Assembly (NCBI GenBank): GCA_002449915.1
Contig: DJXY01000219.1
Coordinates: 1 to 8,230 of the forward strand
Reading direction: 5' to 3'
From: Oribacterium sp. UBA6992
GTDB lineage: Bacteria > Bacillota > Clostridia > Lachnospirales > Lachnospiraceae
Length of the DNA: 8,230 nt
Positions 1 to 6,415 of the stretch are shown here, piece after piece (within the stretch, counting starts at the first letter, position 1; each line of letters starts with the position of its first letter). A program made the position numbers and the translations under genes. Under the pieces are notes generated by a model that was not told the DNA's origin, made no database searches, and was given only the letters and a program-made list of their open reading frames with translations.

Positions 1-156
1 GAGCAGCTTCTGGATCATATCTGGGGCTACGAATTTGCCGGAGATTCCAGAACCGTGGATGTACATGTCAAACGTCTCAGGGAAAAGCTGCCCGGCAACA
101 GCGAGTGGGAAATCGCGACCGTCTGGGGGATCGGCTATAAATTCCGTGTCGGCTAA
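1..156 (+). CDS. Response regulator, OmpR/PhoB family, C-terminal DNA-binding end (partial)
   Basis: The window opens inside a gene in frame 1; 51 residues remain before the TAA at 154-156. The visible part is the end of an OmpR/PhoB winged-helix DNA-binding domain. The stretch RTVDVHVKRLREKL matches the DNA-recognition helix, and TVWGIGYKF matches the C-terminal wing hairpin, usually T-V-R-G-x-G-Y-x-F; here W replaces the usual R. In this family an N-terminal receiver domain, off the left edge, is phosphorylated by a partner kinase and the winged helix binds promoter repeats. The partner kinase follows 11 bases downstream, so the pair is a two-component system. The target genes and the stimulus cannot be told from what is visible. 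Confidence 0.95.
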   Translation, partial: EQLLDHIWGYEFAGDSRTVDVHVKRLREKLPGNSEWEIATVWGIGYKFRVG

Positions 157-167
157 ACGAGGCTTTT

Positions 168-1577
168 ATGAAAAAATCTCTGTTTCTTAAATTTCTGCTT
201 ACCTATATCCTGTTTGGTGCATTGGCATTTACCGTAATTGCAACTCTTTCCTCCCGTCTCACCTATAATTATCTGATCCGGGAGCAGGCAGAGAACCTGT
301 ACTCCGAAGCCACGTTGATTTCCACCACATATTCGGATGATGAGAATGCTGCCCTCTCTGAGGAAATCATCAATGAGCAGATGAAAGCCGTCTCCGAGTT
401 TCTCCATGTCGACATCTGGCTCGTGGACCGGAATGGGCAAATCATCTCCGATTCCAATCAGGAGGCAGAAAAAAATAAAGTCATTCCGAACTTTGATCCT
501 ACTATGACCGGGAACCGTCGTTATCTGACCGGTACCTATCACGACATGTTTACCGATCCGGTACTTACGGTGTCGGCACCGATCACAAGAAGATATACCA
601 CAAGCGGATATGTGCTTATCCATATGCCGATTGCACATATCCTGAACTCCCAGTACCAGATCCTTAACATTGTCTATATCACGGGACTGATCCTGTTTGC
701 GCTCTCTCTCCTGATCCTTCTGGTATTTTACTTTATTGTCTATCGTCCGCTAAAAAAAATCACCGAGGGCGCAACCAAATACGCCGCCGGTGATTATAAA
801 TACAAAATCGAAACAAGCTCCCACGATGAAATGGGATATCTTGCAGAAACTCTGAATTTTATGTCAGATGAAATTGCCAAGGCAGATGACTACCAGCGGC
901 AGTTTATTGCCAATGTAAGCCATGACTTCCGTTCGCCGCTGACCTCCATCAAGGGATATCTTGAGGCCTTTCTGGATGGTACCATTCCCCCGGAGCTGCA
1001 GGAGAAATATCTGATCCGGCTGATTGCGGAAACGGATCGTCTTACAAAGCTCACACACTCCATGCTCTCACTTGACTCCATTGACAGCAAGGGCTTCCTC
1101 AATCGCGCCAATTTTGACATTAACCGCATGATACGGGATGTCCTGGCAAGCTTTGAAATGACCTGTCAGAAAAAGGGGCTCAGCTTTGCGCTTACCTTTT
1201 CCGATAAAAAAGAAATGGTCTATGCCGACTACTCCAAGATCCAGCAGGTGCTTTACAATCTTGTAGATAATGCCGTAAAGTTTTCCAATCCGGATACGGA
1301 AATTCAGATCCGTACAGAAATCCGCGGCTCCAAGGTTTTTATCACAGTAAAGGACAGCGGTATCGGAATTGCCAAAAAAGATCTCGGTAAAATCTGGGAC
1401 CGTTTCTATAAAACCGATCTGTCCCGGGGCAGGGACAAGCAGGGCACCGGTCTCGGGCTCTCCATTGTAAAATCCATCATCAATGCCCACGGGGAAAATA
1501 TTGACTGCGTTTCCACACAAAATGTCGGTACAGAGTTTACCTTTACCCTGCCTCCGGCAAGATATGACGCAGAGTAA
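168..1577 (+). CDS. Membrane sensor histidine kinase (HAMP-HisKA-HATPase)
   Basis: A 469-residue sensor kinase, the partner of the upstream response regulator. In order: a transmembrane helix at about residues 8-29; an extracytoplasmic sensor region of about 135 residues; a second transmembrane helix at about 168-190; a HAMP linker at about 191-243; and a dimerisation/phosphoacceptor domain with the H box VSHDFRSPLTS, where H252 is the phosphorylated histidine. The ATPase domain follows, with N box NLVDNAVKF (364-372), G1 DSGIGI (396-401), F box WDRFYK (from 410) and G2 GTGLGLS (426-432). All catalytic boxes are intact. The start is supported by GAGG at 159-162, five bases before ATG. Position +4 after the histidine is S256 rather than the T/N typical of kinases with strong phosphatase activity. 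The ligand is unknown; the sensor region resembles no fold I recognise. Confidence 0.97.
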   Translation: MKKSLFLKFLLTYILFGALAFTVIATLSSRLTYNYLIREQAENLYSEATLISTTYSDDENAALSEEIINEQMKAVSEFLHVDIWLVDRNGQIISDSNQEAEKNKVIPNFDPTMTGNRRYLTGTYHDMFTDPVLTVSAPITRRYTTSGYVLIHMPIAHILNSQYQILNIVYITGLILFALSLLILLVFYFIVYRPLKKITEGATKYAAGDYKYKIETSSHDEMGYLAETLNFMSDEIAKADDYQRQFIANVSHDFRSPLTSIKGYLEAFLDGTIPPELQEKYLIRLIAETDRLTKLTHSMLSLDSIDSKGFLNRANFDINRMIRDVLASFEMTCQKKGLSFALTFSDKKEMVYADYSKIQQVLYNLVDNAVKFSNPDTEIQIRTEIRGSKVFITVKDSGIGIAKKDLGKIWDRFYKTDLSRGRDKQGTGLGLSIVKSIINAHGENIDCVSTQNVGTEFTFTLPPARYDAE

Positions 1578-1640
1578 GCGCTGTTCGATCCAGGCTTTCT
1601 TCCTGCCTTATCTCTTCTGCCTCTTAGGTTGCCTCAAGTC

Positions 1641-2594
1641 TTAACGGGTAAGCACGAGTCGTGCGGAGCCGTAGATACCTGCATCGTTACCGAGGGTTGC
1701 CAGTACAATCTCTGCCTTTTTATTAAGAAGCGGAGTATACTCCTCATAATACTGCTTTGTAAGATCAATAAGATACTGACCGGCTCTGGACACTCCCCCG
1801 CCGATCACATAAAGCTCAGGATCCGCAATCATTGACACGGTTGCAAGCACCAGCCCAAGATACCGCATCGAGGTACGGATCGTCTTTACTGCCAGTGCAT
1901 CACCTGCCTTGGCACAATCGCAGACATCCTTGGCACTGAGCTGATCTCCAAACTCCCGCATGGCGGATGCTTCCGAGGATGCCTTAAGATTCCGCATAGC
2001 TTCCCGGACAATGCCGGTTGCCGATGCAACCTGCTCAAGGCAGCCATGACCGCCGCAGTTGCAGGTCTCCTGCTCTCCATCTCTTACATGGATGTGACCG
2101 ATTTCCGCACCGGCACCGTGCACTCCGGCTACAACATGTCCGTCAAGGATCAAGCCACCGCCGACACCGGTTCCAAGTGTTACCATCAGGAGATTATCAT
2201 GTCCCTTACCGCCGCCCTGCCACATCTCACCCAGGGCAGCGACATTGGCATCATTTCCTACAGCGCAGTGAACCTTACCATCCATAAGCTCGCAAAGCTC
2301 CTTTGCAGGCCAGTGTCCCTTCCACCCGAGATTTACGCAGGTATGGACATAGCCGTCCGGCTCTACAGGTCCCGGAACTCCAATGCCGATCCCCTCCAGC
2401 TCATCTATGCTGAGATTTGTTTCCGCGAGCTTCTTTTTAAGTGCCTCCGCAACATCCGGCAGGATAAAGCGGCCTTCCTCCTCCTTGCGGGTCGGAACCT
2501 CCCACTTATCCTTAAGAGAACCATCCGTAGTAAAAAGTCCGCATTTTACGGTAGTTCCTCCGACATCAATACCCACACAATACTGTTTCATCAT
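1641..2594 (-). CDS. glcK: ROK-family glucokinase
   Basis: A 317-residue ROK (repressor/ORF/kinase) sugar kinase without the N-terminal helix-turn-helix of ROK repressors, so an enzyme. The family phosphorylates glucose or a related hexose at C6 with ATP in the cytoplasm. Visible motifs: the phosphate-binding loop DVGGTT at 10-15; GNDAN at 113-117 with the catalytic base D115; LGTGVGGG at 140-147; the ExGH motif E164-H167; and the zinc cluster C178-x-C180-x4-C185, with H167 as the fourth ligand. The length equals that of typical Gram-positive GlcK. It is the last gene of a likely three-gene minus-strand operon, 49 bases after the DUF5711-like gene, and converges on the sensor kinase gene. Two ATG codons are adjacent at the start. 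AAGGGGG (2599-2605) lies 4 bases before the first and 7 before the second, so the second is at least as likely. The glucose assignment rests on motif similarity; another hexose or N-acetylhexosamine is possible. Confidence 0.9.
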   Translation of the reverse strand: MMKQYCVGIDVGGTTVKCGLFTTDGSLKDKWEVPTRKEEEGRFILPDVAEALKKKLAETNLSIDELEGIGIGVPGPVEPDGYVHTCVNLGWKGHWPAKELCELMDGKVHCAVGNDANVAALGEMWQGGGKGHDNLLMVTLGTGVGGGLILDGHVVAGVHGAGAEIGHIHVRDGEQETCNCGGHGCLEQVASATGIVREAMRNLKASSEASAMREFGDQLSAKDVCDCAKAGDALAVKTIRTSMRYLGLVLATVSMIADPELYVIGGGVSRAGQYLIDLTKQYYEEYTPLLNKKAEIVLATLGNDAGIYGSARLVLTR

Positions 2595-2643
2595 ATAACC
2601 CCCTTGCTGTTACATGCACTATACGTGGCAGACGTATTTTAAC

Positions 2644-3933
2644 TCACTTCAGGCGTACACTCTCCATCTTGCCTTCGCTTCCCACCAGGAGATGAAGTCC
2701 TAAAACGCCGCCGCTCATAACTCTTGCTCTTGTGATCGTCGTATCCAGATTTCCCTGATATTTCAGATTCCCATTATTATCATAAACCTCAAGCGATGTG
2801 TCATTGTAAAGTAAAATATGACCATTGCTGATATCAAAACGTTCAAAATTAAAGCTGACCGGCTTGTCAAAAAGCTTTGTTCCGTTGGTCTTATACAGCA
2901 TGAGACGATACGGCTCCTGACTGTCCGTCCCCACATTGTCCGTAACAAGTCCGACATAGTCATGATCATACGCAATGGCGCGGATTGTCTGTGAGATCGC
3001 TTCATTTTTAATAAGCTCCGGCGAAGTGAGCACCTTGGTGGAAAAGAATGCAATTCCTCCGTCATAAAATGCCTGTGCGCTGGAATTATCGGAAAAATGT
3101 ACTCTACCGGTCAGATGTCCCGCAAAATCATCGGTAAAACCTCCAACCACACGGTTGGTACTGGCATTCTGTCCAACCTCACCAAGATTATAGAAAATAA
3201 TCTTATTGTTGAGTGTACCATTGGTGAGATAGGCAAAGGACGCAATGACCTCCGTACCATCCGGAGATACCGAAATGTCCACCGGATATCCATCACCGCT
3301 CAGTACAGATTTGATCGTAATATCCAGTGCCGCTCCCTCCCGGGTAAAGACCGTGATATAGCTTGCATTGGAATCCTCAAGCAGTGCATAGACAACACCC
3401 TCGCTGGAAACCGAAACCTTGGTAATCGGAAGACTGGTTTCTGCCTGACCGGTAAGTCCGCTGGTACTCAGAATATATATCGTTGTCCGTGTCTGATCCG
3501 CAATCGCGCAGTAATCTCCGTTGACCGATACATACGGCGTATTCATTTCATAAGACTGATTCCAGATGGTTTTTCCACTGGCATCAATGTAGCTGGCACC
3601 GTCTCTTGTTATCTTGATCATGCCCTTGCCAAACGGTTCATAGCTCTCATAGTCAGATTCCACCGTGCCGTTTGCAGCCGCAAAATCTGTAGTCCATGAA
3701 ACATCATAGCCTCCAAACTGGCGGCGGGTCAGTAAAATGCCTCCGGTTATTAGGATTGCAAGCACCAGAGCTGCAAAAAGGATGATCAGGAAGCGTTTTC
3801 TGCCCCGTGGATTCCCGGACATGGTTGCCGCCTCTCCCTGATAAGCTCCGGTGGTCTCCTCCTCCAGATCTCTCGGATCCACGACCCGCTGCTTCAGCTT
3901 CTGTTTTAAGATTTCTCTGTTTTTATCTGCCAT
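2644..3933 (-). CDS. Single-pass membrane protein, DUF5711-like, with extracytoplasmic beta-repeat domain
   Basis: A 429-residue protein of unknown function. Residues 1-47 are hydrophilic, ending in basic PRGRKR; 48-69 form one strongly hydrophobic helix; the remaining 360 residues should lie outside the membrane. That part is built of short beta-strand units with repeated G/D turns (for example WNQSYEMNTPYVSVNGDY at 124-141 and SVSPDGTEVIASF at 221-233). It looks like a beta-propeller, and its sequence pattern matches what I remember of the Lachnospiraceae DUF5711 family. No catalytic motif is visible. It lies 20 bases after the nucleotidyltransferase and 49 before the glucokinase, on the same strand, so it is probably co-transcribed with sugar-activation enzymes. 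A surface sensor or scaffold is possible but unsupported. The start is ATG at 3931-3933. GGAG at 3937-3940 is only three bases away, which is unusually close, and a second copy lies 12 bases further upstream. Confidence 0.87.
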   Translation of the reverse strand: MADKNREILKQKLKQRVVDPRDLEEETTGAYQGEAATMSGNPRGRKRFLIILFAALVLAILITGGILLTRRQFGGYDVSWTTDFAAANGTVESDYESYEPFGKGMIKITRDGASYIDASGKTIWNQSYEMNTPYVSVNGDYCAIADQTRTTIYILSTSGLTGQAETSLPITKVSVSSEGVVYALLEDSNASYITVFTREGAALDITIKSVLSGDGYPVDISVSPDGTEVIASFAYLTNGTLNNKIIFYNLGEVGQNASTNRVVGGFTDDFAGHLTGRVHFSDNSSAQAFYDGGIAFFSTKVLTSPELIKNEAISQTIRAIAYDHDYVGLVTDNVGTDSQEPYRLMLYKTNGTKLFDKPVSFNFERFDISNGHILLYNDTSLEVYDNNGNLKYQGNLDTTITRARVMSGGVLGLHLLVGSEGKMESVRLK

Positions 3934-3957
3934 ATGCTCCGTCAGCTACTCCGTCAG
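3934..3957 (-). promoter_or_regulatory. Duplicated Shine-Dalgarno region before the DUF5711-like gene
   Basis: On the minus strand the nine bases CTGACGGAG occur twice, 12 bases apart (3949-3957 and 3937-3945). Each copy contains GGAG, a usable Shine-Dalgarno core. The distal copy overlaps the TGA stop of the nucleotidyltransferase gene (3954-3956). The proximal GGAG is 3 bases and the distal one 15 bases from the ATG, so neither is at ideal spacing. This may make translation of the gene depend on ribosomes finishing the upstream gene (translational coupling), which is inference. Confidence 0.55.
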
Positions 3958-4877
3958 TCAAAAAGCTTCTCCGGGTAAACGCCCTGATCCACCAGCTCTC
4001 TCAGAGACTTCTGCACTGCCTCTTTATCCTCCTGATAGGTTACGCCAAACCAGCGGTCATGATCCTTTAAAACCTTAACCGTTGCCTTGCCCTCCAGCAT
4101 CAGACGGCTGATTTCCTGCGGAAGCAGGTACTCTGCCTTCATTTCTTTACCATGCTGATCCAGCCAGGCAGGGAAGTTTTCCACAAGTGTATCCAGGAAT
4201 TTCTCCGGCAGACCAAACATATTCATGGAAACAATCGCATTGCCGTCCACCTCAACAGGCTGGTCCTTAGCGTCCTTACCCATCAGTCTGCCATCCGGCT
4301 GCCGCATGATATCATAGGTTTCATCAATCTCATGGAGATATCCATGCTCTCCCATGACACAGACACCACGGTTTACCGAACCGTTATCCGAAAGCGTGTT
4401 GCCCACAATATATCCTGCCATGCACATATCAAAGACCGGCTTATCCTCATCCATTTCATTGACAAGATACTCATGGATCAGACGGAAACCCTCTTTACCG
4501 TAAAAATCATCCGCATTGATAACCGCAAACGGACAGTCAATCAGATCCCGCACCTGGATCAATGCATGTGCAGTGCCCCAGGGTTTATTTCTCCCTTCCG
4601 GTACAGAATACCCCTCCGGCAGCTTGTCCAGCTCCTGAAAAGCATACTCGCACTTTGCAAGCTTCTCAATCCGGTTGCCGATAATCTCGCGGAAATCCGC
4701 CTCAATATCCTTACGGATAATAAACACAATCTTATCAAAACCTGCTTCCAGTGCATCGTGAATGGAATAATCCATAATAATCTCACCGCTTGGTCCAAGC
4801 TTTGCAAGCTGCTTGATGCCGCCGCCAAAACGAGATCCTAGTCCCGCCGCCATGATTACCAGTGCAGTTTTTTTCAT
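3954..4877 (-). CDS. Sugar-phosphate-type nucleotidyltransferase (NTP_transferase fold)
   Basis: A 307-residue cytoplasmic nucleotidyltransferase, counted from ATG at 4875-4877. The family joins a sugar-1-phosphate (or, in LicC-like members, phosphocholine) to a nucleoside triphosphate, giving an activated donor and pyrophosphate. Visible motifs: the nucleotide loop MAAGLGSRFGG (9-19) with a lysine at 22; PWGTAHA (99-105), which contacts the base or sugar; and NADDFYG (121-127) with the metal-binding aspartate D123. The GSRFGGxKQ variant separates it from standard GalU/RmlA enzymes and marks a common subfamily of unproven substrate. An in-frame TTG at 4881-4883 would add two residues but lies one base from the Shine-Dalgarno AGAGGA; the ATG is seven bases away and preferred. 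It is first in a likely operon with the DUF5711-like and glucokinase genes. UTP-glucose, mannose or phosphocholine chemistry all remain possible. Confidence 0.9.
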   Translation of the reverse strand: MKKTALVIMAAGLGSRFGGGIKQLAKLGPSGEIIMDYSIHDALEAGFDKIVFIIRKDIEADFREIIGNRIEKLAKCEYAFQELDKLPEGYSVPEGRNKPWGTAHALIQVRDLIDCPFAVINADDFYGKEGFRLIHEYLVNEMDEDKPVFDMCMAGYIVGNTLSDNGSVNRGVCVMGEHGYLHEIDETYDIMRQPDGRLMGKDAKDQPVEVDGNAIVSMNMFGLPEKFLDTLVENFPAWLDQHGKEMKAEYLLPQEISRLMLEGKATVKVLKDHDRWFGVTYQEDKEAVQKSLRELVDQGVYPEKLFD

Positions 4878-4884
4878 ACCCAAA

Positions 4885-4892
4885 TCCTCTCT
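4885..4892 (-). promoter_or_regulatory. Shine-Dalgarno site that decides the nucleotidyltransferase start
   Basis: Minus-strand AGAGAGGA. It sits seven bases before ATG 4875-4877 but one base before the in-frame TTG at 4881-4883, which argues for the ATG. Almost the same sequence precedes the wall-binding gene at 7582. Confidence 0.8.
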
Positions 4893-4920
4893 TTACCTGG
4901 TATTTTCCGTTTTTCCGGAA

Positions 4921-4967
4921 TTTCCCAAAATTTATTAAAATTATGTATTTAAATATGTATTAAAAAA
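4921..4967 (-). promoter_or_regulatory. AT-rich stretch likely to hold the promoter of the three-gene operon
   Basis: Between the terminator-like hairpin and the nucleotidyltransferase start lie about 45 bases that are almost all A/T. A possible minus-strand pair is TTAATA (4958-4963) and TTTAAT (4934-4939), 18 bases apart, which would give a leader of about 50 bases. CATAAT (4940-4945) is an alternative -10 but has no good -35. In such AT-rich DNA these matches are weak evidence; only the general location is suggested. Confidence 0.3.
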
Positions 4968-5006
4968 TCGAGTATACTTCACAGGTCACCCTCAAAGTAT
5001 ACTCGA
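4962..5006 (-). terminator. Hairpin plus U-run: intrinsic terminator after the MBL-fold gene
   Basis: A perfect 12-base inverted repeat TCGAGTATACTT (4968-4979) / AAGTATACTCGA (4995-5006) encloses a 15-base loop. On the minus strand it is followed directly by six T residues (4967-4962), and it begins 52 bases after the stop of the hydrolase gene. That fits a rho-independent terminator for the hydrolase transcript, separating it from the next operon. The stem is AT-rich and the loop long, so it is not a classical strong one. On the plus strand no T-run follows, so it should act in one direction. The loop centre GGTCACC has the same symmetry axis as the stem, so an operator role is an alternative. 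Confidence 0.65.
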
Positions 5007-5058
5007 ATTAAAATCGTTTGTCTATCCGACGCACAGCCTGCAAAAGGCTTAATTTCCT

Positions 5059-6318
5059 TTATTTCAGGATCCAGTCTCCATCCGCCATGACAAAGTTTTT
5101 CTTAACGCCGATCTGATCCATCCAGTATTTTGTGAGCGCAATCGTATAAACTGACTGATTGGGGTCATAGGAGTCCGTCACAGCCGTCCAGAGCGCCTGA
5201 TGTGTCGGCCAGAGCGCATACTCCGGCGCGACCGTCTGGTAAAACGCCTGTGATGCGCCATGCTGTCCATGATGCGCCATCTGAACAATATCTGCCTTAA
5301 GCTCGCTGCCATACTTCTGAAGCAGCACCTGCGACGCCTCATACGGCAGATCGCCAAGGATCAGTAATTTCTTACCATTAATGGTAATCATATAGGTAAC
5401 AGAAGAATTGTTTCCGGAATCCGTATCGATCTGCATTGCCTGATTCAAAATGCGAATGTTAACATTCCCGACATTAAAGCTCGTACCCGCCGGAGAGTCG
5501 GCATGCACCGCCTTCACCTGCGTAGAGGTATACTGCGCAAGGTCTGCCGTAATTTCCTGGATAAACGGAATACGATATCCGTCCTCATGCGCCTGATAAA
5601 AATCCATTGGCGCAAAGCTGTAATAGAGATTATCAATCTGAAAATCCGCATAGCTCTGATATACAGAGGGATTCATCTGATGCTCCAGAATCACGGCAAG
5701 GGCGCCGGCATGGTCCACATGAGGATGTGTCAGTAGCCATGCATCCACCTTACCGCCATGCGATTTGATGAAATTGCCAAGATAAGGAGCATTGGTCTTA
5801 ATGCCGCCATCTACCACAATGAGATGCCCATCCGAGGTCTGTATCACAATGGCAAGCTGCTGCCCGGTCTCGGTGCCCTTCAGCATTGTGATGGTCGCCC
5901 CACCGAGTCCGATACTGCTGTCTACGTTCTGCTTTACGTTTTTGCCCTGACCGACAACATAATAGCTGGAGCTGATCGTACTTTTAGTCTTGGTTCCTGC
6001 CCCGGCAGAAGCCGCCATTGTCGCAGCAGCAACCGTCTGTGTGCCACTGCCTGCTGACTGCGTATTTCCCGATGCTGTCGCAGCCTGCACACCCGTTCCA
6101 GAATTTGCTGCTGTAACCTGTGCGGCTGTATTGCCTATAGAGCCAGTGGTACCGCCCTGTGCTGAAGATCCTGCCATCGATACTGCTGTTGTCGTCGGGA
6201 TCCCATCCCGGGTAAAAGATGTTTCCGCCCGGGCAGGATCCCCCGGAATCGTCAGAGTCATAAGACCCACAACGGCACAAACCGCTGCCACTTGTTTCAG
6301 TTTCGTAATCTGATGCAT
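5059..6318 (-). CDS. Exported metallo-beta-lactamase-fold hydrolase (ComEC C-terminal-like)
   Basis: A 419-residue secreted protein. Residues 1-31 form a signal peptide: lysines at 6 and 8, a hydrophobic core at 10-24, and an ARA cleavage site before E32. Residues about 43-115 are low-complexity, rich in A, G, S, T and Q, and likely a disordered linker. The catalytic domain runs from about 118 to 419. Metal ligands are visible in THPHVDHAG (H198, H200, D202, H203), GD at 322-323 and the MAHHGQHGA segment (H349, H350). This arrangement resembles the extracellular nuclease-like domain of ComEC/Rec2 rather than true beta-lactamases. A phosphodiesterase, nuclease or phosphorylcholine esterase activity would fit the fold. 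No anchor or wall-binding repeat is present. AGAGGA (6330-6335) precedes the ATG by 11 bases, a rather long spacing. It follows the wall-binding gene by 97 bases, so co-transcription is possible but not shown. Confidence 0.9.
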   Translation of the reverse strand: MHQITKLKQVAAVCAVVGLMTLTIPGDPARAETSFTRDGIPTTTAVSMAGSSAQGGTTGSIGNTAAQVTAANSGTGVQAATASGNTQSAGSGTQTVAAATMAASAGAGTKTKSTISSSYYVVGQGKNVKQNVDSSIGLGGATITMLKGTETGQQLAIVIQTSDGHLIVVDGGIKTNAPYLGNFIKSHGGKVDAWLLTHPHVDHAGALAVILEHQMNPSVYQSYADFQIDNLYYSFAPMDFYQAHEDGYRIPFIQEITADLAQYTSTQVKAVHADSPAGTSFNVGNVNIRILNQAMQIDTDSGNNSSVTYMITINGKKLLILGDLPYEASQVLLQKYGSELKADIVQMAHHGQHGASQAFYQTVAPEYALWPTHQALWTAVTDSYDPNQSVYTIALTKYWMDQIGVKKNFVMADGDWILK

Positions 6319-6415
6319 GAAAACAAAATTCCTCTGAATCTACAATTTATTTCTATCTCGTGCCATTCACACGGCTATGCATGCTCCTACGCCGCACGAT
6401 GTCTTACGGCGAATG

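Noticed and set aside
1652..1664. Perfect odd palindrome GCACGAGTCGTGC near the end of the glucokinase gene
   Set aside because: It falls inside coding sequence, has no T-run on either side and a three-base loop at most; probably chance.
2046..2642. Open plus-strand frame of 198 codons opposite the glucokinase gene
   Set aside because: It lies almost wholly opposite a well-recognised ROK kinase, its product has no recognisable domain, and it has no clear ribosome binding site.
3097..3699. Open plus-strand frame of 200 codons opposite the DUF5711-like gene
   Set aside because: Its translation has no recognisable motif or domain pattern; it is explained by the codon use of the real gene on the other strand.
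4152..4841. Open plus-strand frame of 229 codons opposite the nucleotidyltransferase
   Set aside because: The minus-strand protein has intact catalytic motifs, while this frame gives an unstructured-looking sequence with no ribosome binding site.
4913..4920. Palindrome TTCCGGAA in the leader of the nucleotidyltransferase gene
   Set aside because: Eight bases with no partner site or extended symmetry; too short to call an operator.
5990..6313. Open plus-strand frame of 107 codons rich in Ala, Val and Pro
   Set aside because: It is the reverse complement of the low-complexity linker and signal peptide of the MBL hydrolase, whose biased codons keep other frames open.
6390..6411. CGCCG...CGGCG hairpin just after the second wall-binding gene
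   Set aside because: The stem is five to seven pairs with a wobble and no T-run follows on the minus strand, so it is not a credible terminator.
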